The notes: a model not told the origin generated them from the sequence alone. A stretch of DNA of 64,000 bases from Lysobacter antibioticus HS124 (GCF_000336385.2 NZ_HG424448.1:1-64000); one strand, 5' to 3'. Shown: positions 44,609 through 53,835, counted from the first letter of the stretch. Translations and numbers: made by a program.

Positions 44609-44815
44609 ATGATCAGGAAGAAGATCGGGTTTCTCGCCGTGTGCGCCTTCGCCTTCGGCATGACCATCGCCAGCAGCGCCGGCGCCTTCGCCTGCAACAA
44701 CACCTGCCGCCTGGGGTGCGAAACCGCGCTGACCAACTGCGAGAACAGCGGCGGCAGCCGCTGCTGGATCGAGTATTCCAACTGCTATCGCCGCTGCGGC
44801 TGCGTCCTGCCCTGA
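44609..44815 (+). CDS. Small secreted 8-Cys peptide
   Basis: 68 aa. Signal peptide MIRKKIGFLAVCAFAFGMTI with cleavage probably after AGAFA (residue 28). The mature 40 residues hold eight Cys (29, 33, 37, 44, 52, 59, 63, 65), a 20% Cys content, in the pattern C-x3-C-x3-C-x6-C-x7-C-x6-C-x3-C-x-C. This suggests four disulfides or a metal knot. An AGAGGGAA Shine-Dalgarno-like stretch lies upstream of the ATG and a strong hairpin follows the gene. No family recognised; coding status rests on signal, Cys pattern, RBS and terminator. Confidence 0.7.
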   Translation: MIRKKIGFLAVCAFAFGMTIASSAGAFACNNTCRLGCETALTNCENSGGSRCWIEYSNCYRRCGCVLP

Positions 44816-44854
44816 TCCGGCGGGACGGCCCGAAAGGATCGTCCGCACGGATCG

Positions 44855-44882
44855 ACGGCCGGGGGCGCGCCCCCGGCCGTTA
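44855..44882 (+). terminator. Strong GC hairpin after the 8-Cys peptide gene
   Basis: ACGGCCGGGGGC directly facing GCCCCCGGCCGT, followed by TTA only. Between the peptide gene and the convergent DUF1963 gene, so it may serve both strands. Confidence 0.55.
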
Positions 44883-44986
44883 CCGCCCCCGTACAAGCCC
44901 AGACAGGCCGCGCGGTCTTCGTGGCGATAACGACGCAGACACACACCTGCCCGGCGTCGAACGGTGCGGGCCTCGTCGTGGCGGCC

Positions 44987-46030
44987 TCAGTAGCAGTCCC
45001 AGTGATAAGCCACGCGGCTGAAATCGGCGCGGGCCAGGTCGTCGGGGTCGATGAAGAAATTGGCGATGCCCGAATCGCCCCACATCAGGTCCTCGTCGCT
45101 GTCGAGCTGCAACAGCAGCACGCGCTCATCGCCGGCGGCGCGCGGATCGGACTGGGTGAAGTCGGGGTAGCCGCCGAGCTTGTGTCCGGCACGGTCCAGA
45201 TAGGCGGCGACGTCGTCGGCGACGTCCTCGGCCTCGTCCTCGGGATGGGCCTTGCGGTAATCGGCGATCAGGCCATCGATGTCGCGGCCGATGGCGCGCT
45301 CGAGCCCGGCGTCGTTGCCGCCGATGGTTTCGTGGTCGGCGACGAAACGGATCCGGCGCGGCCGGGCCGGATCGAACGGCAGGCCCTCGCCGGCCGCCGT
45401 GCCCGCCGGCGGCGCGACCGCCGGCGCATCGGTGCGCGGCCAGTACACGACGCGGAAGCCGCGTTGTTCGGCCAGCGCCTGCATGCGGTCCTCGCCGTGA
45501 GCGCGGTCCAGGCCGGCGCCGTAGTAGTCGTCGGCGGAGACGAAGAACTGCAGCAAGCCCTGCTGGGGATAGCCCGGCATCACCGGCAGTTCGGCGAAAT
45601 CGAGCTGGGCCAGCAGGAACAACGGCCGCCCCTGGGGATCGCGCGGGTAATCGCGCCCGGCCGCCCAATAGGCGCGGCCGCCGACCTTGCTCAACCGCAA
45701 CGCGTCGGTCTTCAGTTCGCTCAGTTCGATCCGCGCCACCGGCCGCTGGCTGGTCTGCATGGCCGCGGCCACCGGCGCCAGCACGGCGCGGGCGCGGGCG
45801 TCGTGGTCCTGGATCGCGCAGCCGCCGCCCTTGCCGCCATCCCCGGCCGCCTGCCGGTCTGCGCCGGCGGCGCCGTGCATTGGGCCGGCGGCGTTTTCCT
45901 GCCCCGCCCGGCTGCGTTGCGCCACCTTGCCTTCGAGCTGCCGGTAGGCCACGTAACCGACCCCGCCCAAGGCCGCCGCCGCGGCCGCCACGATCGCTAT
46001 CGACAGCAATACCGCTTGGCCGGTCTTCAT
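44987..46030 (-). CDS. DUF1963 (YwqG-like) protein, membrane-anchored
   Basis: 347 aa. An N-terminal hydrophobic segment (about 7-29) could be an uncleaved anchor or signal. The body has the DUF1963 hallmarks SKVGGRAYWAAGRDYPRDPQ, GRPLFLLAQLDFAELP and, near the end, KLGGYPDFTQSDPR, DERVLLLQLDSDEDLMWGDS and IANFFIDPDDLARADFS. Usual YwqG proteins are soluble, so the anchor and the Gly/Ala/Asp linker (about 40-80) are additions. Function unknown. Confidence 0.85.
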   Translation of the reverse strand: MKTGQAVLLSIAIVAAAAAALGGVGYVAYRQLEGKVAQRSRAGQENAAGPMHGAAGADRQAAGDGGKGGGCAIQDHDARARAVLAPVAAAMQTSQRPVARIELSELKTDALRLSKVGGRAYWAAGRDYPRDPQGRPLFLLAQLDFAELPVMPGYPQQGLLQFFVSADDYYGAGLDRAHGEDRMQALAEQRGFRVVYWPRTDAPAVAPPAGTAAGEGLPFDPARPRRIRFVADHETIGGNDAGLERAIGRDIDGLIADYRKAHPEDEAEDVADDVAAYLDRAGHKLGGYPDFTQSDPRAAGDERVLLLQLDSDEDLMWGDSGIANFFIDPDDLARADFSRVAYHWDCY

Positions 46031-46129
46031 CGTTCGGGGTCCATTTCGTCGTCGGAACGATTATCGCCAACGAAAAGGCCGGAAGCGCAGCGCACTCCCG
46101 GCCTCGTCTTGCGGTGCCGCAGCGCGGCC

Positions 46130-47044
46130 TCAGTCGCCGCGCGCGACGTCGGGCTCGAAGAAGCTCCAGCGCACTTCCGGGAAGGCCTGCTTCATCGCCC
46201 GCTCGACCGCGTTGATCTGCTCGGTCAGTCCGGCCACGCTGTGCTCTTCGCGCATCTGGGCCTGCACCGAGACCATCACCTCGTTGCCCAGTTGCAGGGT
46301 GATCAGGCTGATGACCCGCGCCACTTCCGGGCGCGCGTCGAGAAACTCGCGGATCTGCTGCTGGCGCAGCGGGTCGACGCTTTGGCCGATCAGCATCGCC
46401 TTGACTTCGATGGCGACGAACACCGCCACGATGATCAGCAGCGCGCCGATGCAGACGGTGCCGATGGCGTCCCAGATCGGGTTGCCGGTGACCACGGTCA
46501 GGATCACGGCGATCAGCGCCAGCACCAGGCCCAGCAGCGCGGCGAGGTCTTCGCCGAAGATCACCACCAGTTCGGCCTGGCGGCTTTCGCGGAACCACTG
46601 CCACAAAGTGCGCTGGCCGCGCGCCTTGGCCACTTCCTGCAGGCAGGCGCGCATCGAGATCGCCTCGGCGACGATGCCGAAAGTCAGCACGCCGGCCGCC
46701 CACCACCACTGCTTGAGCGGTTCGGGGTGCTGCAGTTTGTGGATGCCTTCGTACAGCGAGAACATGCCGCCGACGGTGAACAGCATCACCGCGACCAGGA
46801 ACGACCAGAAGTAGATCGCCTTGCCGTAACCCAGCGGATAGTCGGGCGACGGCGGGCGCTTGGATTGCTTCAGGCCGAGGATCAGCAGGCCTTGGTTGCC
46901 GCAGTCGGCCAGGGAGTGGACGGTCTCGGCCAGCATCGCGCTGGAGCCGGTGAAGAACGCCGCGACGCCCTTGGACACCGCGATCGCGAAATTGGCGCCT
47001 AGCGCGAACAGGATCGCGCGGGTCGAATCACCACCACCTGCCAT
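46130..47044 (-). CDS. Cation diffusion facilitator, ZnT9-like branch
   Basis: 304 aa, six predicted TM helices. TM2 keeps HSLAD (His-x3-Asp) in ETVHSLADCGNQGLLILG; TM5 reads VVIFGEDLAALLGLVLALIA, where the usual His four residues before the Asp is replaced, the EDxAA form seen in SLC30A9-like carriers. The C-terminal cytoplasmic domain (about 210-304) is present with QMREEHSVAGLTEQINAVER. It should move Zn2+ or another divalent cation with proton exchange, but metal choice and even transport mode are uncertain given the altered site. Confidence 0.88.
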   Translation of the reverse strand: MAGGGDSTRAILFALGANFAIAVSKGVAAFFTGSSAMLAETVHSLADCGNQGLLILGLKQSKRPPSPDYPLGYGKAIYFWSFLVAVMLFTVGGMFSLYEGIHKLQHPEPLKQWWWAAGVLTFGIVAEAISMRACLQEVAKARGQRTLWQWFRESRQAELVVIFGEDLAALLGLVLALIAVILTVVTGNPIWDAIGTVCIGALLIIVAVFVAIEVKAMLIGQSVDPLRQQQIREFLDARPEVARVISLITLQLGNEVMVSVQAQMREEHSVAGLTEQINAVERAMKQAFPEVRWSFFEPDVARGD

Positions 47045-47626
47045 GACTGAACTGCTCCTTCGGGTTTCAAGCGGCGGAGTCTAGCATTGCCGATACTGGC
47101 GATTGAGGACCGAAAGGCCCTTGCGCCGGGCGATGGCATCGACCGGGCGGTCGCGGCCGGCGCCCTGCCCACGAACCGGTCCAGACGCGACAGGCGGGCT
47201 TGCCGGATTGTCGCCGGGCGCGGATCGGGACCCGATGCGTCGGGCCAGGATGCTCCCGTCGGCGGCCGGCGCCGGGTCCCGCCGAACACCCGGCGCAGCT
47301 CGCCTTCGGTGTGGCGAGCGCCCGTGTATCGCCCCCGCCGACCATCGCCCAGCCGGCAGGTCGGCACGCCCCAGGCACACTCCAGCGGAGGCTGGGCTGG
47401 CCAATGGCAGTTGTCAGGCCGCGGTTAGCCGGCCATGATGAAACCAATTCTCATTTCTGGCATGGATTGCGTCAACAAACCCCAGGCCCGATGAGGCCCG
47501 CACGGGACCCCGCCCTTCGTCCCGCTGCCGCCGCATCGCGGATACCGACGCCCGCCGGTCGGGACCTCGGACGGGTATCGCAAAGAGGAAGGGCTAAATC
47601 CGTCACAATGTGCCACTATCAGACCC
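47045..47626. other. 582-base intergenic region
   Basis: Divergent gap between the CDF transporter and the GNAT gene. Several overlapping GC-rich frames exist on both strands, but none has a start with RBS, a recognisable domain or a consistent codon bias. 47440-47470 is locally AT-rich (AAACCAATTCTCATTTCTGG) and may be a promoter. Confidence 0.5.
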
Positions 47627-48253
47627 ATGGCCACGCGTGAACGATTGCCGCCCTGGCACGAACGCCAGCGTCTCCCCAACGGACGCGAGGTGTTGATACG
47701 CCCGGTACGGCCCGAAGATGCCGAGCCCCTGCGGGCCGGTTTCACTCTGCTGCAGCCCGACGAAGTGCGTCAGCGCTTCTTGTACGCGCTGAAGGAACTC
47801 ACGCCGGAAATGGCGGAGCGCTTCACCCGTATCGATCCGCGCACCGAGTTCGCCCTGGTCGCCGCCGAACCCTTCCCTCCCGGCGAGGCCCTGGTCGGCG
47901 CGGTCGCGCGGATCGCCATCGACGAGCGCACTCGCGATGCCGAGTTCGCGATCCTGGTCAGCCGCTATATCGCCAACATGGGCCTGGGCCGCTATCTGAT
48001 GACCCGGCTGGTGAAGTGGGCGCGCGGCAAAAAAGTGCACCGGCTGTACGGCGAAGTGTTCGAACACAACGCGCCGATGTTGTCGCTGGCGCAGTCGCTG
48101 GGCTTCGAACGCGAATTCCAGCAGGACTCGCCGGGGCTGATCCGGGTAGTGCTGGACCTGCGCGCCAAGCCGCCGTCGCAGGCCGAAGGCGCCGGCGAAC
48201 CCGAGCTGGGCGGCGATTCCGGCTCGGACTCGGACAAATCCGCACCCGCCTGA
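47627..48253 (+). CDS. GNAT-family acetyltransferase (Pat C-terminal-like)
   Basis: 208 aa. Opens LPNGREVLIRPVRPEDAEPL, the start typical of the GNAT domain of protein acetyltransferase Pat/YfiQ, then LQPDEVRQRFLYALKELTP; motif A is SRYIANMGLGRYLMTRLVKWAR; HNAPMLSLAQSLGFERE closes the fold. The C-terminal 30 residues are a low-complexity Gly/Ser/Asp tail. The large NDP-forming acyl-CoA synthetase half of Pat is missing, so this is a stand-alone GNAT; target unknown. Confidence 0.87.
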   Translation: MATRERLPPWHERQRLPNGREVLIRPVRPEDAEPLRAGFTLLQPDEVRQRFLYALKELTPEMAERFTRIDPRTEFALVAAEPFPPGEALVGAVARIAIDERTRDAEFAILVSRYIANMGLGRYLMTRLVKWARGKKVHRLYGEVFEHNAPMLSLAQSLGFEREFQQDSPGLIRVVLDLRAKPPSQAEGAGEPELGGDSGSDSDKSAPA

Positions 48254-48437
48254 TCCGGGCTCGTCCAAGCGCTACGGCGACCGGACGCTGCGGCCCCGCG
48301 GCGTCCGTGCTCGTGCGCGGTGGCGCGGTCGGACGGCGCCGCACCGGCTGAGACCACGCCGAACCGCCGTCGCCGCACGGCGTGACGCGATCCCGGGGTG
48401 AGGCTAACCTAGCGCCCCCCGCGACCAACGCTGCCCT

Positions 48438-51400
48438 GTGTCCTCTCTTCTGCCCAAGACCGGCCAGCAGCGCGCCTGGTGGCGCGCGCCGGCCTCGCCG
48501 TCCGCCTTGGCCTGGGCGCTCGCCCGCGCCGCCGCCGAACACGATGCGCCGCTGCTCGCGATCGCCCGCGACAATCACGGCGCACACCAGCTCGAATCCG
48601 ACCTGCGCACCCTGCTCGGCGTCGACCCGGCTTTGCCGGTGTTGGCGTTTCCGGATTGGGAGACCCTGCCCTACGACGTCTTCAGCCCGCACCCGGACAT
48701 CGTCTCGCAGCGGCTGGCGGCCCTGCACCGCCTGCCCGGCCTCAAGCGCGGCATCGTCGTGGTGCCGGTGCAGACCCTGCTGCAGCGGCTGGCGCCGCGC
48801 CGCCACGTGGTCGGCGGCAGTTTCGACCTCGCGGTCGGCCAACGCTTGGACCTGGACGCGGAAAAGCGCCGGCTCGAATCGGCCGGCTACCGGCACGTGC
48901 CGCAGGTGCTGGACCCGGGCGACTTCGCCGTGCGCGGCGGCCTGCTCGACGTCTATCCGATGGGCGCGCAATCGCCGTTCCGGATCGAACTGCTCGACGA
49001 CGAAATCGAAACCATCCGCGCCTTCGATCCGGAATCGCAGCGCTCGCTCGACAAGATCGAAGCGGTGCGCATGCTGCCCGGACGCGAAGTGCCGCTGGAC
49101 GAGGCCTCGCTCAAGCGCGCGCTCGACGCGCTGCGCGAGCGCTTCGACCTCGACACCCGGCGCAGCGCCCTGTACCAGGACCTCAAGGCCGGGCTGGCGC
49201 CGTCGGGCATCGAGTACTACCTGCCTTTGTTTTTCGAACAGACCGCGACCCTGTTCGACTACCTCGACGAAGCCGTCCTGCCGGTGCTCGCCGACGGCGC
49301 GCTGGACGCCGCCGACCAGTTCTGGAGCCACACCGGCGAGCGCTACGAACAACGCCGCCACGACATCGAGCGGCCGCTGCTGCCGCCGGATCAGCTTTAC
49401 CTGACCCCGGTCGGCCTGCGCGAGCGGCTCAACCAGGGCCGGCGCATCGAGCTGTGCGGCGAAGGCCATGCGCAACGCGAGCGCGCGCTCGCTCTCGGCG
49501 ACCAGCCGGCGCCGGCGCTGCCGGTCGCCGCACGCGACGCCGCGCCGGCCGAAGCGCTGAAATCCTTCCTCGCTCACTACCCGGGCCGGGTGCTGATCGC
49601 CGCCGACAGCCCCGGCCGCCGCGAAGCTTTGCTGGAAGTGCTGCAGGCCGCGCAACTGCGCCCGGAGGTGGTCGCCGACTGGCGCGCGTTCCGCGACGGC
49701 GCCAGCCGCTTCGCGATCGCGGTCGCGCCGCTGGAGGACGGCTTCGCCCTCGACCAGCCGCCGCTGGCGGTGCTGACCGAGCGGCAGCTGTTCCCCGAGC
49801 GCGCCTCGCAGCCGCGCCGGCGCAAGCGCGTCGGGCGCGAGCCGGAAGCGATCATCCGCGACCTGGGCGAGTTGTCCGAAGGCGCGCCGATCGTGCACGA
49901 GGACCACGGCGTCGGCCGCTACCGCGGCCTGATCGTGCTCGAAGCCGGCGGCCAACCCGGCGAATACCTGGAAATCGAATACGCCAAGGGCGACCGGCTG
50001 TACGTGCCGGTCGCGCAGTTGCACCTGATCAGCCGCTACTCCGGCGCCTCGGTCGAGACCGCGCCGCTGCACTCGCTCGGCGGCGAGCAATGGACCAAGG
50101 CCAAGCGCAAGGCGGCCGAGAAGGTCCGCGACGTGGCCGCCGAACTGCTCGAGATCCAGGCCAAACGCCAAGCCCGCGCGGGCCTCGCGCTGGACGTGGA
50201 CCGGGCCATGTACGAGCCGTTCGCGGCCGCGTTCCCGTTCGAGGAGACGCCCGACCAGCACGCTTCGATCGAGGCGGTGATCCGCGATCTGTCCAGCAGC
50301 CAGCCGATGGACCGGGTGGTCTGCGGCGACGTCGGCTTCGGCAAGACCGAAGTCGCGGTGCGCGCGGCCTTCGTCGCCGCCGCGGCCGGCAAGCAGGTTG
50401 CGGTGCTGGTGCCGACCACGCTGCTGGCCGAGCAGCACTACCGCAATTTCCGCGACCGCTTCGCCGACTGGCCGCTCAAGGTCGAGGTGCTGTCGCGCTT
50501 CAAGACCGGCAAGGAGATCAAGGCCGAGCTGGAGAAGCTGACCGAGGGCAAGATCGACGTCGTCGTCGGCACCCATCGCCTGCTGCAGAGCGACGTGCGC
50601 TTCAAGGACCTCGGCTTGGTCATCGTCGACGAGGAACAGCGCTTCGGCGTGCGCCAGAAAGAGGCGCTCAAGGCGCTGCGCGCCAACGTGCACCTGCTGA
50701 CCCTGACCGCGACGCCGATCCCGCGCACGCTCAACATGGCCATGGCCGGTCTGCGCGACCTCAGCATCATCGCCACCCCGCCGGCGCACCGCCTGGCGGT
50801 GCAGACCTTCGTCGTGCCCTGGGACGACATGCAGCTGCGCGAAGCGTTCCAGCGCGAACTGGCGCGCGGCGGCCAGGTGTATTTCCTGCACAACGACGTC
50901 GAAAGCATCGGCCGGATGAAGCGCCAGCTGGAAGAGCTGGTGCCGGAAGCGCGCATCGGCATCGCCCACGGCCAGATGGCCGAGCGCGAGCTGGAAAGCG
51001 TCATGCTCGATTTCCACAAGCAGCGCTTCAACGTGCTGCTGTGCACGACGATCATCGAATCGGGCATCGACATCCCCAACGCCAACACCATCATCATGAA
51101 CCGCGCCGACAAATTCGGCCTGGCCCAGCTGCACCAGTTGCGCGGCCGCGTCGGCCGTTCGCATCACCGCGCCTATGCCTACCTGGTGATTCCCGATCAG
51201 CGTTCGATCACCGCCGACGCGCAGAAGCGCCTGGAAGCGATCGCCTCGATGGACGAGCTCGGCGCCGGTTTCACCCTGGCCACCCACGACCTGGAGATCC
51301 GCGGCGCCGGCGAACTGCTCGGCGAGGACCAGAGCGGGCAGATGGCCGAGGTCGGCTTCAGCCTGTACACCGAATTGCTCGAACGCGCGGTGCGCTCGAT

Positions 51401-51884
51401 CCGCCAGGGCAAGCTGCCCGACGTGGATTCGGCCGAAGCGCGCGGCGCCGAGGTCGAACTGCATATTCCGGCGCTGATTCCGGAAGACTATCTGCCCGAC
51501 GTGCACACCCGCCTGACGCTGTACAAGCGCATCAGCGGCGCGCGCGACAGCGAAGAGCTGCGCGAGCTGCAGGTCGAGATGATCGACCGCTTCGGCCTGC
51601 TGCCGGACGCGGCCAAGCATTTGTTCGCGGTGGCCGAACTCAAGCTCGGCGCGACCGCGCTAGGCATCCGCAAACTCGACCTCGGCGACAAGGGCGGCCG
51701 CCTGCAATTCGTCGAGCGGCCCAACGTCGACCCCATGTCGATCATCAAGATGATCCAGGGCCAGCCCAAGCTTTATCAGATGGACGGCCCGGACAAACTC
51801 AGGATCAAGCTCGACCTGCCCGATCCGCCGGCGCGCCTGGCCGCGGCCAAGGGCCTGCTGACCTTGCTCGACACCAAGCACTGA
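48438..51884 (+). CDS. mfd: Transcription-repair coupling factor Mfd
   Basis: 1148 aa DNA translocase that removes RNA polymerase stalled at lesions and recruits UvrA. UvrB-homology module at the N-terminus (VLAFPDWETLPYDVFSPHPD), RNA-polymerase-interacting domain near 470-560 (EDHGVGRYRGL), helicase motor with Walker A GDVGFGKTEVAVRAAF, DEEQ box VIVDEEQRFGVRQKE, motif III LTATPIPRTLNMA, motif VI QLRGRVGRSHHRAYAYL, and the C-terminal TRCF domain (PEDYLPDVHTRLTLYKRI). GTG start at 48438. Full length. The 363-base gap after it (51885-52247) has a GC hairpin region near 51900-51940 and no gene. Confidence 0.98.
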   Translation: MSSLLPKTGQQRAWWRAPASPSALAWALARAAAEHDAPLLAIARDNHGAHQLESDLRTLLGVDPALPVLAFPDWETLPYDVFSPHPDIVSQRLAALHRLPGLKRGIVVVPVQTLLQRLAPRRHVVGGSFDLAVGQRLDLDAEKRRLESAGYRHVPQVLDPGDFAVRGGLLDVYPMGAQSPFRIELLDDEIETIRAFDPESQRSLDKIEAVRMLPGREVPLDEASLKRALDALRERFDLDTRRSALYQDLKAGLAPSGIEYYLPLFFEQTATLFDYLDEAVLPVLADGALDAADQFWSHTGERYEQRRHDIERPLLPPDQLYLTPVGLRERLNQGRRIELCGEGHAQRERALALGDQPAPALPVAARDAAPAEALKSFLAHYPGRVLIAADSPGRREALLEVLQAAQLRPEVVADWRAFRDGASRFAIAVAPLEDGFALDQPPLAVLTERQLFPERASQPRRRKRVGREPEAIIRDLGELSEGAPIVHEDHGVGRYRGLIVLEAGGQPGEYLEIEYAKGDRLYVPVAQLHLISRYSGASVETAPLHSLGGEQWTKAKRKAAEKVRDVAAELLEIQAKRQARAGLALDVDRAMYEPFAAAFPFEETPDQHASIEAVIRDLSSSQPMDRVVCGDVGFGKTEVAVRAAFVAAAAGKQVAVLVPTTLLAEQHYRNFRDRFADWPLKVEVLSRFKTGKEIKAELEKLTEGKIDVVVGTHRLLQSDVRFKDLGLVIVDEEQRFGVRQKEALKALRANVHLLTLTATPIPRTLNMAMAGLRDLSIIATPPAHRLAVQTFVVPWDDMQLREAFQRELARGGQVYFLHNDVESIGRMKRQLEELVPEARIGIAHGQMAERELESVMLDFHKQRFNVLLCTTIIESGIDIPNANTIIMNRADKFGLAQLHQLRGRVGRSHHRAYAYLVIPDQRSITADAQKRLEAIASMDELGAGFTLATHDLEIRGAGELLGEDQSGQMAEVGFSLYTELLERAVRSIRQGKLPDVDSAEARGAEVELHIPALIPEDYLPDVHTRLTLYKRISGARDSEELRELQVEMIDRFGLLPDAAKHLFAVAELKLGATALGIRKLDLGDKGGRLQFVERPNVDPMSIIKMIQGQPKLYQMDGPDKLRIKLDLPDPPARLAAAKGLLTLLDTKH

Positions 51885-52247
51885 GCGCCCCCGCTCCGCT
51901 CTTGCGGCTCCCCCTTGGAAAAAAGCGGGAGCCGGGAGGGTTGGCTGCTGACGTTGCTCCTCGAGCGACCGCAACCGCACCTCTGCCGCGCCCGCCGCGC
52001 GGTCGCTCGCTCCCCTTCGTCGAAGGGGCCGCGGGAAAAGCGTTCGCGCCCCCTCTGCCGATCCCGTCGGCCGGTCCCGACAGCCCATCCCCACAAAAGC
52101 GCACCCAACGGCGTCCCGCCTATCGATTCCGGCTTCGAAAAGAGGCCAGGGGGGAGTTGCTTCTGCCTTCGCCTCGCAGGACCACCAGCACTGCCCTCGC
52201 GGCCGCAAGGCGGCTACTCTCGCTCCATCTCCCGCTCCGAGCCCGCC

Positions 52248-52739
52248 ATGCCGCGCCTGTCGTCCGCAATGCTCGCCTGCGCCCTCGTCTGCGCCGCTTC
52301 GTCGTGCTTCGCCGCGCCGCCGCTGAAGGAGCAACTGAGCCAACGCACCGTGCTCAACCTCGCCGCCGCCAAGCGCATCGCCCAGGCGGCCGAGGACAAG
52401 GCGCGCGCCGACGGCCTGAAGGTCGCGATCGCGATCGTCGACGAGGCCGGCCGGCTGTTGCATTTCCAGCGCATGGACGGCACCCCCAACTCCAGCGTCG
52501 AGGTCTCGATCGGCAAGGCCATCCACGCCGCCAATTATCGCCGCGACTCGGCCTTCCACCAGAAGCTGCTGGAAGGCGGCAACACGGTGGTGCTGGGCCT
52601 GCCGAACGCGCTTCCCATCGAAGGCGGCGTGCGCTTGCTGCTCGACGAGCAGGTGATCGGCGCGATCGGCGTGTCCGGCGCGCAGGCCGCGCAGGACGGT
52701 GTCATCGCCCAGGCCGGCGCCGATCTGTTGCGCCCATGA
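52248..52739 (+). CDS. Exported GlcG/HbpS-family protein
   Basis: 163 aa. Signal peptide ending SSCFAA (about residue 23). The mature part has the GlcG/HbpS core: LNLAAAKRIAQAAEDKARAD, VAIAIVDEAGRLLHFQRMDG, SIGKAIHAANYRRDS, GGVRLLLDEQVIGAIGVSGA. HbpS is an extracellular haem-binding octamer in Streptomyces; whether this one binds haem is unknown. The stop overlaps an in-frame ATG of the next gene, so the two are probably co-expressed. Confidence 0.88.
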   Translation: MPRLSSAMLACALVCAASSCFAAPPLKEQLSQRTVLNLAAAKRIAQAAEDKARADGLKVAIAIVDEAGRLLHFQRMDGTPNSSVEVSIGKAIHAANYRRDSAFHQKLLEGGNTVVLGLPNALPIEGGVRLLLDEQVIGAIGVSGAQAAQDGVIAQAGADLLRP

Positions 52740-52765
52740 ATTCCTCAGCGAACCGGGACTGCGTC

Positions 52766-53329
52766 ATGAACGTTCTACGCCGCCTTTCGTTCGCCGCGTG
52801 CGCGGCGCTGCTGTCGGCCTGCGCCACGGCGCCCCAGCCGGACGCGCCGGCCGTGGCGGACACCGCCGCCGGCGCCACCTATCTGATCGTGCGCCACGCA
52901 GAGAAAGCCGACGACGACCCGCGCGACCCCAGCCTGTCCGAAGCCGGCCATGCGCGCGCACGCCGCCTGATCGAGGCGCTGGCGCGCACGCCGCTGCGCG
53001 CTGCGTACGCGACCGGCTATCGCCGCACGCAGGGCACCGCCGCGCCGGCCGCAGCCGCGCACGGCCTGCAAGTCACGCTCTACGACGCCAAGCAGCCCGC
53101 CGCCGATTTCGCCGCCGCCCTACGCCGCGACTGGCCGCAAGGCACGGTGCTGGTGGTCGCGCACAGCAATACCGCACCCGGCATCGCCGCCGCCTTGTGC
53201 GGTTGCGCGGTCGAGCCGATGAGCGAGAACGAATACGACCGGCGCATGTGGGTACGGGTGGATGCGCAAGGCCGCGCGCATTTGCGCGTGAGCCGCGACG
53301 CCGGGCCGGCATCCTCGTCCGGCCAGTAA
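52766..53329 (+). CDS. Lipoprotein with histidine-phosphatase domain (SixA/PGAM-like)
   Basis: 187 aa. Lipoprotein signal MNVLRRLSFAACAALLSACA with lipobox LSAC (Cys19), then a short linker and a histidine-phosphatase domain: LIVRHAEKADD (Arg43, catalytic His44), DPSLSEAGHARARRLIEALA, YATGYRRTQGTAAPAA and VLVVAHSNTAPGIAAAL with the second His. The fold is that of SixA/phosphoglycerate mutase-like enzymes, here on the periplasmic side of the envelope. An ATG at 52736 overlapping the preceding stop is also in frame but places ten residues before the lipoprotein signal. Confidence 0.87.
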   Translation: MNVLRRLSFAACAALLSACATAPQPDAPAVADTAAGATYLIVRHAEKADDDPRDPSLSEAGHARARRLIEALARTPLRAAYATGYRRTQGTAAPAAAAHGLQVTLYDAKQPAADFAAALRRDWPQGTVLVVAHSNTAPGIAAALCGCAVEPMSENEYDRRMWVRVDAQGRAHLRVSRDAGPASSSGQ

Positions 53330-53445
53330 CGCGCGCGCCGACGCCCGAACCGGAAGCGAACCGACTCCGGCGCCGTAACGGCGTCGGCGCAGCGCGGCGC
53401 CGGCAAGGGCTAGACTCTCTCCCGCCCTGCCGTCCGGAGTCGCCG

Positions 53446-53835
53446 ATGAAAGCCCGATTCGCCGCCCTCGCGTTCGCCGTCGCCGCACTGACCGCCTGCG
53501 CCCACGCCGGTTCCGGCGGCGACGCGCCGCGCCAGGCCCTGCCCGGCCAAGCGACGGCCTTGGCGCGCGGCGACAGCCTGGTCCTCCCCGACGGCGCGCG
53601 GCTGCGCTTCGCCGCGGTCAGCGCCGACTCGCGCTGTCCGCCGAAACTGCAATGCGTATGGGCCGGCGACGCGGTGCTGGCGTTCGAATTCACCGCCGCC
53701 GACGGCGCGCGCACGGCGCTGTCGTTCAACACCGTCAGCGATCCGCGCCGCAGCGCCGGCGCCTGGACGATCGAAGTGCAGGGCCTGGACTTCGCCGATC
53801 CGCCCAACGCGACGCTCAAGATCGACGCGAAATGA
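53446..53835 (+). CDS. Putative lipoprotein
   Basis: 129 aa. Lipoprotein signal MKARFAALAFAVAALTACAH (lipobox LTAC, Cys18). The mature part is beta-rich: LVLPDGARLRFAAVSADSRC, PPKLQCVWAGDAVLAFEFTA, ALSFNTVSDPRR, LKIDAK. Two Cys (in SRC and LQC) flank PPKLQ and may form a disulfide. The pattern SRCPPKLQCVWAGD recurs in small envelope lipoproteins of unknown function. It is on the same strand as, and 116 bases after, the phosphatase gene. Confidence 0.8.
   Translation: MKARFAALAFAVAALTACAHAGSGGDAPRQALPGQATALARGDSLVLPDGARLRFAAVSADSRCPPKLQCVWAGDAVLAFEFTAADGARTALSFNTVSDPRRSAGAWTIEVQGLDFADPPNATLKIDAK

Noticed and set aside
47447-47466. Fur-box-like sequence near AACCAATTCTCATT
   Set aside because: Only about 10 of 19 positions match the consensus by eye; not above what AT-rich sequence gives.
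47045-47626. Gene candidates of 100-145 codons between the CDF and GNAT genes
   Set aside because: Frames overlap on both strands, with no RBS, no domain and Arg/Pro/Ala-rich products; treated as non-coding.
47958-51620. 1220-codon minus-strand frame opposite mfd
   Set aside because: Mirror of the mfd coding frame; no domain, composition typical of antisense frames in GC-rich DNA.
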